The notes under the pieces were generated by a model that made no database searches, was not told the origin of the DNA, and worked only from the letters and a program-made list of their open reading frames with translations. From a bacterium (lineage in GTDB: Bacteria > UBP6 > UBA1177), in assembly GCA_017645765.1 (NCBI GenBank), contig JAGCNV010000078.1:1-44614 (forward strand): 44,614 bases of DNA, read 5' to 3'. Shown here piece by piece: positions 16,073-25,311 of this stretch; within the stretch, counting starts at the first letter, position 1, and every line of letters begins with the position of its first letter. The translations under genes and the position numbers were made by a program.

Positions 16073-17464
16073 CTACCTGTCAAAAATATTTGTCGAAGCG
16101 ATATGCTCCCTGATCTCATCGATATGGGAGATCCTGACTATTTCTGCTTTGCCTGAGTATTTTTTCTCTTTGTTGCCGCGTTCTATTGGAGCGAAGATCT
16201 TGCTCAGACCGAGTCTCGCCCCTTCTTTCAGCATGATGTCTAAACCCGGAACTTCGCGCACTTCGCCGCCCAATCCGATTTCTCCTACAAATGCCCAGTC
16301 AACGGGGAGCGAAAGGTTTAAAACCGACGAGAAAAGCGAGGCCGCAAGGGGCAGATCGACGCACGGAGTCTTGATTTTAAGGCCTCCGACAATGTTTACG
16401 AAAATATCGAAATTCGAGAAATATATGTCGCATCTTTTTTCGAGAATAGCGCAGATCATGGCGAGTCTTCCACTGTCGATCCCTGTTACGACGCGGCGCG
16501 GCTGCGGCAGATTAGAGTTCGTGACGAGCGACTGGACTTCAATCAGAAACGGGCGGGTCCCTTCGAGAACAAGCGCTCTTGCCGAGCCTGAAATAGAGCC
16601 TAAGTTGTCAGAAAGAAAGAACTGGCTCGGGTTTTCGACTTCGGTAAGTCCGTTCGATGTCATCGTGAAAATTCCGATTTCGTCTGTCGCGCCGAAACGG
16701 TTTTTCGAGCAGCGCAGAACCCTGTATCCGAGCGAGGGATCACCTTCGAAAATAAGCACAGAATCGACCATGTGCTCAAGCAGCATGGGACCAGCGATCT
16801 CGCCGTTTTTGGTGACATGTCCTACTACGAAAACCGTGATCCCTTTTCTTTTAGCCGTTTCGAGAAGCCTGACGGCACACTCTTTGATCTGGCTCACGGA
16901 ACCGGGAATCCCCAGGACTGACGGCGAATAGACCGACTGGATCGAATCGCAGAAAAGGACGTCAAAATCCTCTTCCTCAAGTTTCGCGCGGAGTTTGTCG
17001 AGGTTGCTTTCGTTGGAAAGAAAAAGGCTTCCGCACCCTTTTTTACCGGCGAGCCTTTCAAAGCGGATCTTAACTTGTGAAACGCTCTCTTCCGCCGAAA
17101 GATAGAGCACTTTGCACTGCTTCGAAAGTTCGAGTGCCGTCTGGAGCATGAGTGTCGATTTTCCGACTCCCGGATGGCCGCTGATAAGGTTGTAACTTCC
17201 TTTTACAACGCCGCCGCCCAAGATCCTGTCGAGTTCCTTGTATCCGGTTTTGACTCTTTCGTTGTCAACGCTTTTGACCTCGGAAATGTGGGTGTAGACC
17301 GCGTCTGGAGAAGTCGCGAAAAGCCTGTGGTTCTCTTCCGGAGCGACAGTTTCATCCTTTTCTTCGAGAGTGTTCCACTCTCCGCATTCGGGGCATCTTC
17401 CCATCCATTTCGGAGTTGTGTATGAGCAGTTAGTGCAGACGAAAGAAGTTCTTTTCTTTACCAT
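16073..17464 (-). CDS. radA: DNA repair protein RadA/Sms
   Basis: RecA-like ATPase that drives branch migration and helps process recombination intermediates. The 463 residues from the ATG at 17464 (GAGG seven bases before it) match the family; the open frame to 17521 adds an unlikely 19 residues. Order of parts: a C4 zinc finger (C10, C13, C24, C27, within CTNCSYTTPKWMGRCPEC), Walker A GHPGVGKST (96-104), the RadA-specific KNRFG (254-258) and a C-terminal Lon-protease-like domain (about 290-450) with VGEIGLGGEVREVPG. All diagnostic motifs are present. It stands alone between the U32 operon and the VWA lipoprotein. Confidence 0.97.
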   Translation of the reverse strand: MVKKRTSFVCTNCSYTTPKWMGRCPECGEWNTLEEKDETVAPEENHRLFATSPDAVYTHISEVKSVDNERVKTGYKELDRILGGGVVKGSYNLISGHPGVGKSTLMLQTALELSKQCKVLYLSAEESVSQVKIRFERLAGKKGCGSLFLSNESNLDKLRAKLEEEDFDVLFCDSIQSVYSPSVLGIPGSVSQIKECAVRLLETAKRKGITVFVVGHVTKNGEIAGPMLLEHMVDSVLIFEGDPSLGYRVLRCSKNRFGATDEIGIFTMTSNGLTEVENPSQFFLSDNLGSISGSARALVLEGTRPFLIEVQSLVTNSNLPQPRRVVTGIDSGRLAMICAILEKRCDIYFSNFDIFVNIVGGLKIKTPCVDLPLAASLFSSVLNLSLPVDWAFVGEIGLGGEVREVPGLDIMLKEGARLGLSKIFAPIERGNKEKKYSGKAEIVRISHIDEIREHIASTNIFDR

Positions 17465-17553
17465 TTTGACCTCGGATTTTAGTCTCAAAAAACGGCGGAG
17501 TATAGCAGAAAAAGAGTTCAAAACAAGAGCCGTAGGAACGCCCTGCGTGGTGT

Positions 17554-19422
17554 TTAGTTATTGTTTGACGGAATAATTATACGAATTAGGTGGCTTGAAA
17601 GATACGAACCGTTGCCAAGAGCGGCGGCGTGGACATCGAATACCTGCAAATTGTTCGTTGAATTTACACAGAAATCGTTGTAGAAGTGAACATCGAAGGT
17701 AACATCGGTTCCCTGTTTTACAGATTTGAAAGTTGTTTCTGTCTGACTGTTTACACCATTCGGAGGATCTGCTTCAAATGTTTGTGATGATTTTACAAAA
17801 TTTGCCGCATTTATGCCGTTGCAGTTGTCGTCACTGATTCCGCCTGTGGTGACATCCATATCGATCAATTCCGTGAGTTGGTTGATTGCATTTGTGACTT
17901 CATCGCCGATACCTGTTCCGTCCTGGTTCTCAGTGTGATAGAGGAACGGTTCGTCGTCCGCGTCAAGAGAACCTGTTGCTTCTGCAAATGTCGTAAACCA
18001 GTCTTTTGCCGAATTGGTTTTTGTAGTACCGTTGTCATCGAAACCTGAATCGATGCCGATGAATTTTGCGCCGATTCCGTTCATCGCGGCGATTGCCATG
18101 TCAATCGAAAGCTTTTTTGTTCCCTCATCGAACATGCAGGATGTGCTGAGAGATATCTGTGAACCGTAGGGAATACAGTCGTCTGAATTTTCGTCTGTGA
18201 TTACGACGAAAATGGGCATTGATTTCTTTCTCATGCAGAGAGCACCAGCCGTTCCGAGTTTATCTGCACCTGAGCAGTTAGCTTTTGCAACATTGTATTC
18301 TGTACTGTGCATTATATTACTGTCCTCACATTTGTTCATTGCACACTGGAGAAAGCTTCCGTTGTAAGCTTCGCCGGTTGCAGCAAGGTAGAGCGCGTAA
18401 ATTGCAAGCTCATTGCTCTGGTCGCTTTTCAGGTTTCCTATCGCGTTCTGAAGCAGATCCGCGTCGAAAGTCATTGTCTGCTCGACGACGTAAGGCTTTT
18501 CCCAGCCGAAACTTACAAGACCGAACGAAGCGTAGTTAGGGTTGTCTGCAAACTGGTTTGCGATCGCATTGACAACCTTTTCTTTTACTTCTTCTTTGAA
18601 TTTGTTAATCTCTGCATTCATCGAGCCGGAGTTATCGAAGAAAATCGCGACATCGATACCTTGGATTTTTGTCTGGAAAGTAAGTCTTCTCGTTGCATCT
18701 GCCGGAGCGTTGTAGGGAAGAACGATATAAAAAAGTCCGGCCGGAATATGGTCGCCGTCATCAAGCGGATCCGAGCCGTAAGCTATTTCAGCAATGTCGT
18801 CGTCGCCGTCGCCGTCAGTATCTTTTACGAGCGGATCGGTTCCGTGTTGCGTTTCTTTTTTGTCGGAAAGACCGTCTCCGTCACTGTCTCTGTCAAGGAA
18901 ATCGGGAGTGCCGTCATAATCGGTGTCTCTGCACGGCTGCTCGGGACATTCCTGATTGTCAGGGATACCGTCTTCGTCACTGTCTGAATCCATGCAGTTC
19001 GGAAGCGAGTCTCCGTCAAAGTCTTCGCATCCCTCAACGCCGTTAGGAATGCCGTCACCGTCGTCATCAGCATCGTCCTGACCGCATATGCATGTTTCGA
19101 CAGGAACATCAGTATCATCTGTCGGGTCCGGATCTTCCGGTTCATCAGACGTGTCACTGATGTCAGTTGGTTCTTCATAATCAGTGTCACCGATGTCAGT
19201 CGGTTCTTCATAATCAGTGTCACCGATGTCAACCGGTTCTTCCGCAGTATCACCTGTGTCGTCTGGCTCTTCCGCCGTGTCGGATGTGTCCGGTATCTCC
19301 GGTGTATCGTCATGCGTTTCCTGCCATGCTTCTCTGATTTCACCTGTAAGATCCGATCTTCCGCAGGATAAAATGAACGCAAAAGTTAAGCAGAAACAAA
19401 GTGTTGCAACTATTTTCCTCAT
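17554..19422 (-). CDS. VWA lipoprotein with thrombospondin type 3 repeats
   Basis: A 622-residue exported lipoprotein. The signal peptide ends FILSC (Cys20). Residues about 35-110 are an Asp/Glu/Thr/Pro repeat (units like DIGDTDYEEPT) encoded by 33-bp DNA repeats. Residues about 115-225 hold calcium-binding thrombospondin type 3 repeats: DADDDGDGIPNGVEG, DSDEDGIPD, DRDSDGDGLSDKKE and DTDGDGDDD. A von Willebrand factor A domain (about 245-500) follows, with the MIDAS motif DNSGSM and later Thr/Asp candidates around VVITDENSDD. The last 100 residues form a beta-rich tail. The layout suggests a surface adhesin or matrix protein held out on a calcium-stiffened stalk. GGAGG precedes the start; it follows the CsgG/LpoB-like gene by nine bases. 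Confidence 0.92.
   Translation of the reverse strand: MRKIVATLCFCLTFAFILSCGRSDLTGEIREAWQETHDDTPEIPDTSDTAEEPDDTGDTAEEPVDIGDTDYEEPTDIGDTDYEEPTDISDTSDEPEDPDPTDDTDVPVETCICGQDDADDDGDGIPNGVEGCEDFDGDSLPNCMDSDSDEDGIPDNQECPEQPCRDTDYDGTPDFLDRDSDGDGLSDKKETQHGTDPLVKDTDGDGDDDIAEIAYGSDPLDDGDHIPAGLFYIVLPYNAPADATRRLTFQTKIQGIDVAIFFDNSGSMNAEINKFKEEVKEKVVNAIANQFADNPNYASFGLVSFGWEKPYVVEQTMTFDADLLQNAIGNLKSDQSNELAIYALYLAATGEAYNGSFLQCAMNKCEDSNIMHSTEYNVAKANCSGADKLGTAGALCMRKKSMPIFVVITDENSDDCIPYGSQISLSTSCMFDEGTKKLSIDMAIAAMNGIGAKFIGIDSGFDDNGTTKTNSAKDWFTTFAEATGSLDADDEPFLYHTENQDGTGIGDEVTNAINQLTELIDMDVTTGGISDDNCNGINAANFVKSSQTFEADPPNGVNSQTETTFKSVKQGTDVTFDVHFYNDFCVNSTNNLQVFDVHAAALGNGSYLSSHLIRIIIPSNNN
19159..19257 (-). repeat. 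33-bp in-frame tandem repeats in the VWA lipoprotein linker
   Basis: Two near-identical 33-bp units (19159-19191 and 19192-19224) and a third diverging unit (19225-19257), each encoding an 11-residue DIGDTDYEEPT-like block. Being a multiple of three, copy-number change would lengthen or shorten the acidic linker without a frameshift. Confidence 0.85.
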
Positions 19423-19431
19423 AATTGCCTC

Positions 19432-20427
19432 CTAAAATTCAAAACCGAGAGAGGCATAAAAACCATCGTTCGACGGAAGAACGGAAAAGTTCGAAAGAGA
19501 AACTTTTTCATCAGTTTTTTCTTTCTTTATAAGTGTAAGAACTACGCCTGAAACAAGAAGTGCGCCGCCGACTGCACCGCTCGTAATTTCAAGAATACGG
19601 TAAGTATCTGAATTTTTGCGGTATTTGTCAGCCTTTTTGATGTATTCATCCGCGCTTTCGGCTGAGGATGACTCAGCGTGGGAGTGTTTCGCCATGTTTT
19701 TGTATTTGTCATATTCCTTGTCCGAAAGAACATGAAATGCCGCGACTCCGGCAACGACAACCGCAGCACCAGCAGCAATCAGCGAAATTCCCGTAATTTT
19801 ATAGGGACGGTATGTTTCAACCTCCGGCTTACTCTCAGCGGTAGTTTCACTCTTCTGCGGCTCGACAGGTTTCACCTCTGCTTCCTCTTCGGCAACCACA
19901 GGTTTAACTTGCTGATTTTCTTCATTATTATCCGATTTATCCTTTTGTTTGGCAAATCCCGTGATTTTTTCCTCTATTTTATCGAGAGCTTCCATAAGAG
20001 ACTTTTCAGAGCCGTCGAATTTTTCCTTTGCAGCAATTACAGTGGCCTCTTTCGCAAGGTCGATAAACTCCGAAGTAATCGTATAAACTCCGCCGAAAAA
20101 ATTGATGGTTGTTCTCAGAATCGTGTCTGCCGACAGAGCCTGACCGAGCGGAATCTGACAGTTTTTGTCGTTGCATTCTTTGTAGGATTCCTTCTTCATC
20201 TCGGCAATCATCGCCTTTTCCTGACGCTCCTTCGCGATCAGCAGGAACTTGTTGGAGTTTGCGAACGCGCTCCGAAGATATTCTGCTGCTCCGGAAAGCA
20301 TTTCGGGAGAGAATGTTTTGCTTAAATCTTCAAACTCCATAACCGCGAGTTTCAGCTTGTCTTCATCATCATCGGCGAACAAATTCACCGAAAACAAAAG
20401 CAACAAAATAGTGAGAAATTTCTTCAT
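19432..20427 (-). CDS. CsgG/LpoB-like envelope protein with two membrane helices
   Basis: A 331-residue protein with a signal peptide (1-18, ending VNLFA). The N-terminal domain (about 25-150) has the CsgG/TolB-like pattern seen in many myxobacterial envelope proteins: KLAVMEFEDLSKTFSPEML, FLLIAKERQEKAMIAEM, then CQIPLGQALSADTIL. A charged Glu/Lys/Pro linker (about 155-210) leads to two hydrophobic segments (about 213-232 and 282-302) with a Lys/Glu-rich loop between them. The second half therefore looks like a membrane hairpin, and the protein ends in FYASLGFEF with terminal Phe. Function unknown. The VWA lipoprotein gene follows nine bases after its stop, suggesting joint surface display or assembly. 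Confidence 0.75.
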   Translation of the reverse strand: MKKFLTILLLLFSVNLFADDDEDKLKLAVMEFEDLSKTFSPEMLSGAAEYLRSAFANSNKFLLIAKERQEKAMIAEMKKESYKECNDKNCQIPLGQALSADTILRTTINFFGGVYTITSEFIDLAKEATVIAAKEKFDGSEKSLMEALDKIEEKITGFAKQKDKSDNNEENQQVKPVVAEEEAEVKPVEPQKSETTAESKPEVETYRPYKITGISLIAAGAAVVVAGVAAFHVLSDKEYDKYKNMAKHSHAESSSAESADEYIKKADKYRKNSDTYRILEITSGAVGGALLVSGVVLTLIKKEKTDEKVSLSNFSVLPSNDGFYASLGFEF

Positions 20428-20601
20428 CTTAACTCCTGAAAAATTTGTACTTATTGATGTTATTTTCTGAATTTAAAAATGCCATTCTGATCCTTTCAGT
20501 CTCAAAAATTGCGGCAATATTATACACAAAACGATAGGAAAATCAAAAAAACTGCGATGGAAATGTTTAATTTTCGGTAAGTTCGATCTGTGAAATTCAA
20601 T

Positions 20602-21750
20602 CTAGAGCACTTCTTCCGTGAATCTTTCTATTTCTTTAATGAAATCAGATATTTCTTCGACTGATGAGGGCGGTTTGAGTCCGCTGAATTTTGCAGTTGC
20701 GGTTTCTACTGCCTTGTGTATTCCTTTGACTTTGATTTCACCTTTGAGGAACTTTTCAACTGCGGCTTCATCCGAGATAGCGAATGCAACCATGCCCGAG
20801 AAATCGCGGTTTTTGAGGAGTTCGAAAGCAGTTCTGAGAAGCGGATATTTTACAAGGTCGGGAGGCATGAAAGTCATTGTTTTGCCCGTAAACTCGAATT
20901 TCATTTCGGGAAATTTTTCGGCGACATCGAGCATTTCGGGGTAGGAGAGTGCCGCCGCGATCGGGACAAGCATATTTCCGACGGCGTTCTGCGAAATTGC
21001 CGATCCGTCCTTGAAAAGAAGCGCTGCGTGAACGTTCACGCTGGGGTGGACAAGAACGTCGAGTTTTTCCGGCTCGAGATCGAAAAGCCAGAAAGCTTCG
21101 AAAAGTTCAAGGCCTTTGTTGAGCATTGTCGCACTGTCTATTGTCACTTTCTGCCCCATGCTCCAGACAGGGTGTTTGAGTGCCGCCGCCGCGTCTGCGT
21201 TTTCCATTTCGGCTGCGCTCATCTCACGCAGAGCTCCGCCGGAAGCGGTGATATAGACTTTAGCCAGAGTTTCGCGGTTGCATTTTTCAAGAAGCTGCAT
21301 GAGTGCTGCGTGTTCGCTGTCGATCGGGATTATTTTTGTGCGGTCGGAAGTGACTTTTTGGCCGAGATAATATCCTGCGATTACCAGCGATTCCTTGTTC
21401 GCCAGGCAGACCGGAATTCCGCGTTTTATTGCTTTGATCGTGATTTTCCAGCCCGATTTTCCCGGCAGAGCCATCACGATTTTATCGGGAGCGAGGTCGA
21501 GAAGGCGCATGATTCCTTCTTCGCCGGAATATACTTTGCCTCCGAATGTGACTTTTTCCGCATCCGCCGCATCTGAAACTGCCACAGCCTTCAACGATTG
21601 GTGACGCGGAATCATTTCGTTGAGAAGCGTTACGTTTTTTCCTGCCGAGCAACCGATTATTTCAAATTTGTCGCTGTAAGCTCTGACGAGGCGCTCGGTG
21701 TTCGTACCGATCGAGCCCGTGATACCTAAAATTACGATTTTATCCGACAT
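20602..21750 (-). CDS. ispC: 1-deoxy-D-xylulose 5-phosphate reductoisomerase
   Basis: Second step of the MEP pathway: NADPH-dependent rearrangement and reduction of DXP to MEP. The 382 residues are a normal length. The NADPH-binding start is ILGITGSIGTNT (motif GxTGSIG, about 9-15); LANKESLVIAG, IPIDSEHAALMQ and ITASGGALRE carry the usual substrate and metal residues (Asp and Glu of DSEH). The C-terminal helical domain is present. It overlaps the end of cdsA by 11 bases, a well-known order in bacterial genomes. The uppS gene upstream and rseP downstream that often complete this cluster are absent here. Confidence 0.97.
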   Translation of the reverse strand: MSDKIVILGITGSIGTNTERLVRAYSDKFEIIGCSAGKNVTLLNEMIPRHQSLKAVAVSDAADAEKVTFGGKVYSGEEGIMRLLDLAPDKIVMALPGKSGWKITIKAIKRGIPVCLANKESLVIAGYYLGQKVTSDRTKIIPIDSEHAALMQLLEKCNRETLAKVYITASGGALREMSAAEMENADAAAALKHPVWSMGQKVTIDSATMLNKGLELFEAFWLFDLEPEKLDVLVHPSVNVHAALLFKDGSAISQNAVGNMLVPIAAALSYPEMLDVAEKFPEMKFEFTGKTMTFMPPDLVKYPLLRTAFELLKNRDFSGMVAFAISDEAAVEKFLKGEIKVKGIHKAVETATAKFSGLKPPSSVEEISDFIKEIERFTEEVL

Positions 21751-22666
21751 AGCTTTTTACAAGAAGGGAAACGAAAACGATAACTGCCGAGACGAGAAGA
21801 GAATCGGTTCTGTCGAACAAGCCGCCGTGGCCGGGAATCAGATTGCTGGAATCCTTGACGCCGGCGCCGCGTTTGATGAGCGATTCGATAAGGTCGCCGA
21901 ACTGCGCGAAAATGCCGTCAAGAAGCGCTACGACGAGGACGAACCAGATATTTTCGTTTTTAAGAAGGGTGAGAGCAAAGACAAGGCCGGCAATAACCGA
22001 AAAAATCATGCCGGAAACCGCTCCTTCCCAGGTTTTTTTGGGGCTTATCGCAGGAGCAAATTTGTGTTTGCCGAGCGCTTTGCCGCCGAAATATGCCGCA
22101 CTGTCGCAGACCCACGGAATTACGAGCATGAAAAGAAACCAGTGTGCGTTGGAATATGGAAACTTTTCAAACAGCGGTTCAAGTCCGGAAGTGTAGCTTT
22201 TGATGAGCGGGAAAAGTCCGAAAATTATGCCGAAGTAGAAAAATCCGAAGAAGTAGACGTTCATTCTTCTGAATTTCACTGCAATTTCATCTTTGCCGGT
22301 GAGAGCGATCATCGGAATGAGTGCTACGCCTGCAAAAAGTACCGTAAGAAACTGCTTGAGAGGCATACAAAGTTTCCAGAATGCCTCGCCGCTTTTTGCC
22401 ATTTCAGCAATGTTTGCAGTCGCAGGATCCGCCGCTGCAAGGAAAAGTGCGTCCATCCGCATGATGGAATTTGCCATCGAAAGCATGAGTATTGCCGCAA
22501 TGATGAAAAGCGGGTGATTTCTCTCTTTGAACATCGAAAGATATTCGGCGAAAGTAAAAAATGCGACGGCGATGATGAGATAGTTGAAAATTGCGGGCGG
22601 CATGAAGTAGATCATTCCGACTACCGCGGCAATTCCGATTACAGCTGTTATGATGCGTGTTTTCAT
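21740..22666 (-). CDS. cdsA: Phosphatidate cytidylyltransferase (CDP-DAG synthase)
   Basis: Makes CDP-diacylglycerol from phosphatidate and CTP in the inner membrane, the precursor for PgsA (4153-4782). The 308 residues hold about eight membrane helices. The C-terminal signature is clear: FGDLIESLIKRGAGVKDSSN followed by LIPGHGGLFDRTDSLL, with the conserved Lys, Asp and Asp residues. PKKTWEGAVSG in the middle is also typical. The ATG has GGGG upstream and lies 34 bases after pheT. With pheT and ispC it forms a three-gene minus-strand unit. Confidence 0.96.
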   Translation of the reverse strand: MKTRIITAVIGIAAVVGMIYFMPPAIFNYLIIAVAFFTFAEYLSMFKERNHPLFIIAAILMLSMANSIMRMDALFLAAADPATANIAEMAKSGEAFWKLCMPLKQFLTVLFAGVALIPMIALTGKDEIAVKFRRMNVYFFGFFYFGIIFGLFPLIKSYTSGLEPLFEKFPYSNAHWFLFMLVIPWVCDSAAYFGGKALGKHKFAPAISPKKTWEGAVSGMIFSVIAGLVFALTLLKNENIWFVLVVALLDGIFAQFGDLIESLIKRGAGVKDSSNLIPGHGGLFDRTDSLLVSAVIVFVSLLVKSYVG

Positions 22667-22700
22667 AAAAAACCCCGTTAAAAATCAGATAGTTGCTTGA

Positions 22701-25085
22701 TTAGTCTCCGCTGATTTTCCAGCCTGCGTTGCGCAGAGCGGTGAAGACTTTCTGCTGGGTCTCTTTCATCTCGTCGATCGTGAGAGTGCGCTCTTTCGCG
22801 TTGAGGACGACTCTCATCGTGATGCTTGCAAAACCCGGAAGGATCGGGAAACCGGTGAACTTGTCAACAAGTTTGGTCTCGATGAAAATTTTCGGGTCAA
22901 CTGCTTTTTTGACGACGTTTAAAAGCTGCGAGCTTTCGGTTCTTTCGGGAACGATCGCCGAAACGTCGAAACTCGTTGAGGGGAATTTAAGGAGTGGTGC
23001 GAACTTGGTGTTTCTTTCCGGCAGATTGAAAAGCATCGACTGTTCTATTTCGATGTATGCAACAGGAACATGGATATCGCATTTTTTGAGGATTCCGGGG
23101 TGAACTTCGCCGAAAATCGCGATCGGATCCTTGCCGGAGAGGACGACTGCCGACTTGTTCGGATGAAGGAATTCAGTTCCGCAGAGCGCGTTTCCTGTGA
23201 TTCTTTCAAAACGGAGCGGCGGCGTGCAGAGTTCTTTTGCGATCGAAACCATGATTTTCTTCGTATATTCAAAGAGTTCCGGGGTTCCAACAGCGATTAT
23301 GCCGATTCTTTTTCTCTCGTCGTCAACCGTGAAGATACGGCCGAATTCAAAGAGAGTAAACTGCTTGAAATTCTTGAGATTTTCGTGAACATTTTTGACC
23401 AAGCCCTGGAAAAGCGAGTATCTGAGGTAAGGTGTGTCTCTTTCGTCAACCGTCTCGACGATTTTTTCTTTCGGGAACGGAACGAGCTCAAGGTCGCTTG
23501 CGCCGTAGAACGAGTAGTTCATAACTTCGTTCGCGCCGAATCCTTTTGCAAGAAGGTTTTTCAGAATCTCGGTTTTTTCCATATCTTTGTTGCGTGCCGG
23601 ACGTTCGACTTCAAAGTACGGACTCTGCGGCTTGATGTTGTTGAATCCGTAAAGTCTGCCGACTTCTTCGACGATATCTTCCGCAATCGAAACATCCTTG
23701 CTTCTTCTGTGAGCCGGAACTTCGATCGTGAGTTTTCCGCCGTCATTTTTAACGCCGAAATCGAGGTAGGTGAGCATCGAAACGATTTTTTCGTCGCTGA
23801 GGTCTTCTGCCGGGATGCCGAGAAGCGAGCGGATCCTGTCAGTCGTGATGACGATGTTTCCTTTGAAACCGTATCCCTCGCTGTTGTCGGCCGTTGCAAG
23901 TTCAGAGGTGATGATCGCACCCGGAATTATCTCTTTGATGAGAGTTACGATGCGCTCCATCGCAAGGTAGCAGTTTTCGACCCAGAGCGATTTTTCGTAT
24001 CTGTTGACTGCATCGGTCCTGAGGTCGAGCCTGTTTGCCGTTCTGCGGACGCTTGCCGGTGAGAAAAGAGCCGATTCGATGAAGATCTCGGTCGTATCGT
24101 CCTTGATTTCGCTGTTGAGACCGCCCATGACACCTGCGATTGCAAGGCTTCTCGTCTCGTCCGCGATGACTGCGTCTGTCGATTTGAGAACTCTCGGAAC
24201 ATTGTCCAGAGTCGTGAAGTTTTCGCCTTCGAATGCGTCTCTGATCACGATCTTGTTTCCTGCGATGTCGCGTCTGTCGAAGGTGTGGAGCGGATGACCG
24301 ACTTCATACATGACGTAGTTTGCGATATCGACGATGTTGTTTATCGGACGCAGTCCGACATTTTCAAGTCTTGCCTTCATCCAGTCAGGCGAAGGAGCTG
24401 TTTTCAGGTTGCTGACTTTGAGACCGAGATAGTGGAGACAGCGCGGAGTTTTGATTTCGATTTCGAATTTTTCGTCAACTCTGTCGGCTTTGATGCCTGT
24501 GTATTTGAGTTCACGCTTCCACGGAAGTTCGAAGATCGCCCTGATTTCACGTGCAATTCCGTAGTGACCCCAGAGGTCAGGCCTGTGGTTTATTGTCTTG
24601 TTCTCGATTTCAATCACGAAATCCTGTCTGTTGAAGATTTTTTTGAGTGGAACGCCGATTTCGGTCGCCGGATCAAGCACCATGATGCCTGTGTGGTCGG
24701 TTCCCAAGCCGAGTTCGTCTTCAGCGCAGATCATGCCGCAGCTTTCGACTCCGCGGATCTTAGCCGGTTTTATCTCGAAATTGCCCGGAAGAACCGTTCC
24801 CAGCGGAGCAAACACGACAGTCTGGCCTTCAGCGATATTCGGCGCGCCGCAGACAACAGTCTGTTCTTTATGGCCGTCAAAAACGGTAGCCAGATGAAGG
24901 TGATCCGAATTCGGATGATTCTCGACTTTCATTACTTTAGCCGTAATAACCTGGTCGAAGTGCTTGAAAAGCCACTCATAATCCTCGACTTCCGCCGATT
25001 TCATCGTAAGCTGTTTCGCGATCTCTTCTGCGGCGATCCCGCTGAGATCTATGTAGTCGTTAAGCCAGTTTAAAGATAATTTCAT
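22701..25085 (-). CDS. pheT: Phenylalanine-tRNA ligase beta subunit
   Basis: Beta subunit of the (alpha-beta)2 phenylalanyl-tRNA synthetase; it binds tRNA and carries the editing site. The 794 residues match the long bacterial form: an N-terminal OB-fold tRNA-binding domain (about 40-150, NHPNSDHLHLATV), the B3/B4 editing domain (about 210-385), a B5 domain (about 410-485), the catalytic-like core and the C-terminal FDX-ACB anticodon domain (about 700-793, PSTSFDVSAIVPE). A GAGGAG site lies ahead of the ATG, and an extended -10 (TGCTATAAC on the minus strand, near 25118-25126) is upstream. The alpha subunit gene pheS, normally just upstream, is not here. Confidence 0.98.
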   Translation of the reverse strand: MKLSLNWLNDYIDLSGIAAEEIAKQLTMKSAEVEDYEWLFKHFDQVITAKVMKVENHPNSDHLHLATVFDGHKEQTVVCGAPNIAEGQTVVFAPLGTVLPGNFEIKPAKIRGVESCGMICAEDELGLGTDHTGIMVLDPATEIGVPLKKIFNRQDFVIEIENKTINHRPDLWGHYGIAREIRAIFELPWKRELKYTGIKADRVDEKFEIEIKTPRCLHYLGLKVSNLKTAPSPDWMKARLENVGLRPINNIVDIANYVMYEVGHPLHTFDRRDIAGNKIVIRDAFEGENFTTLDNVPRVLKSTDAVIADETRSLAIAGVMGGLNSEIKDDTTEIFIESALFSPASVRRTANRLDLRTDAVNRYEKSLWVENCYLAMERIVTLIKEIIPGAIITSELATADNSEGYGFKGNIVITTDRIRSLLGIPAEDLSDEKIVSMLTYLDFGVKNDGGKLTIEVPAHRRSKDVSIAEDIVEEVGRLYGFNNIKPQSPYFEVERPARNKDMEKTEILKNLLAKGFGANEVMNYSFYGASDLELVPFPKEKIVETVDERDTPYLRYSLFQGLVKNVHENLKNFKQFTLFEFGRIFTVDDERKRIGIIAVGTPELFEYTKKIMVSIAKELCTPPLRFERITGNALCGTEFLHPNKSAVVLSGKDPIAIFGEVHPGILKKCDIHVPVAYIEIEQSMLFNLPERNTKFAPLLKFPSTSFDVSAIVPERTESSQLLNVVKKAVDPKIFIETKLVDKFTGFPILPGFASITMRVVLNAKERTLTIDEMKETQQKVFTALRNAGWKISGD

Positions 25086-25183
25086 GACAAAATCTCCTCA
25101 AAATTATAAAAATTCAATTGTTATAGCACAAAAAAACGGGAGTTTTATAGTCAAGCGATAGTTAAATGCAAGAAATTGTCTTG

Positions 25184-25240
25184 AACTTCCTTAAACTCCC
25201 TTAAACTCCCTAGATTCCCTAAACTCCCTAATCCCTAACT
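25184..25240. repeat. Degenerate CTCCCTAAA-type short tandem array
   Basis: Six to seven imperfect units of the form AACTCCCTA/TTA, with period 10, 10, 10, then 8, 9 and 7 bases, lying between the divergent pheT and ABC-transporter genes and just upstream of the ABC promoter. The later units read like CCCTAA repeats. Not related to the TCGA element. Possibly slipped-strand expansion or a binding array; nothing further can be said. Confidence 0.75.
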
Positions 25241-25251
25241 TCTTTTCTTTT

Positions 25252-25279
25252 TTGCTCTTTTGATTGTTTTCACTATAAT
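25252..25279 (+). promoter_or_regulatory. Promoter of the ABC-2 exporter operon
   Basis: TTGCTC (25252-25257), 16 bases, perfect TATAAT (25274-25279), about 32 bases before the ATG at 25312. The start is then set by GGGAGG. The strongest-looking -10 box in the window. Confidence 0.6.
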
Positions 25280-25311
25280 CAACGGTTTTTTGATTTTTAG
25301 GGAGGAATCGT

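Noticed and set aside
21698-24062. Long plus-strand frames opposite cdsA and pheT (21698-22681, 23070-24062)
   Set aside because: Low-complexity Arg/Phe/Glu-rich translations typical of antisense reading; the minus-strand genes are complete and recognised.
25184-25240. Telomere-like CCCTAA repeats or a replicon end
   Set aside because: Only a few imperfect units inside a normal intergenic region with genes on both sides; the likeness to CCCTAA is superficial.
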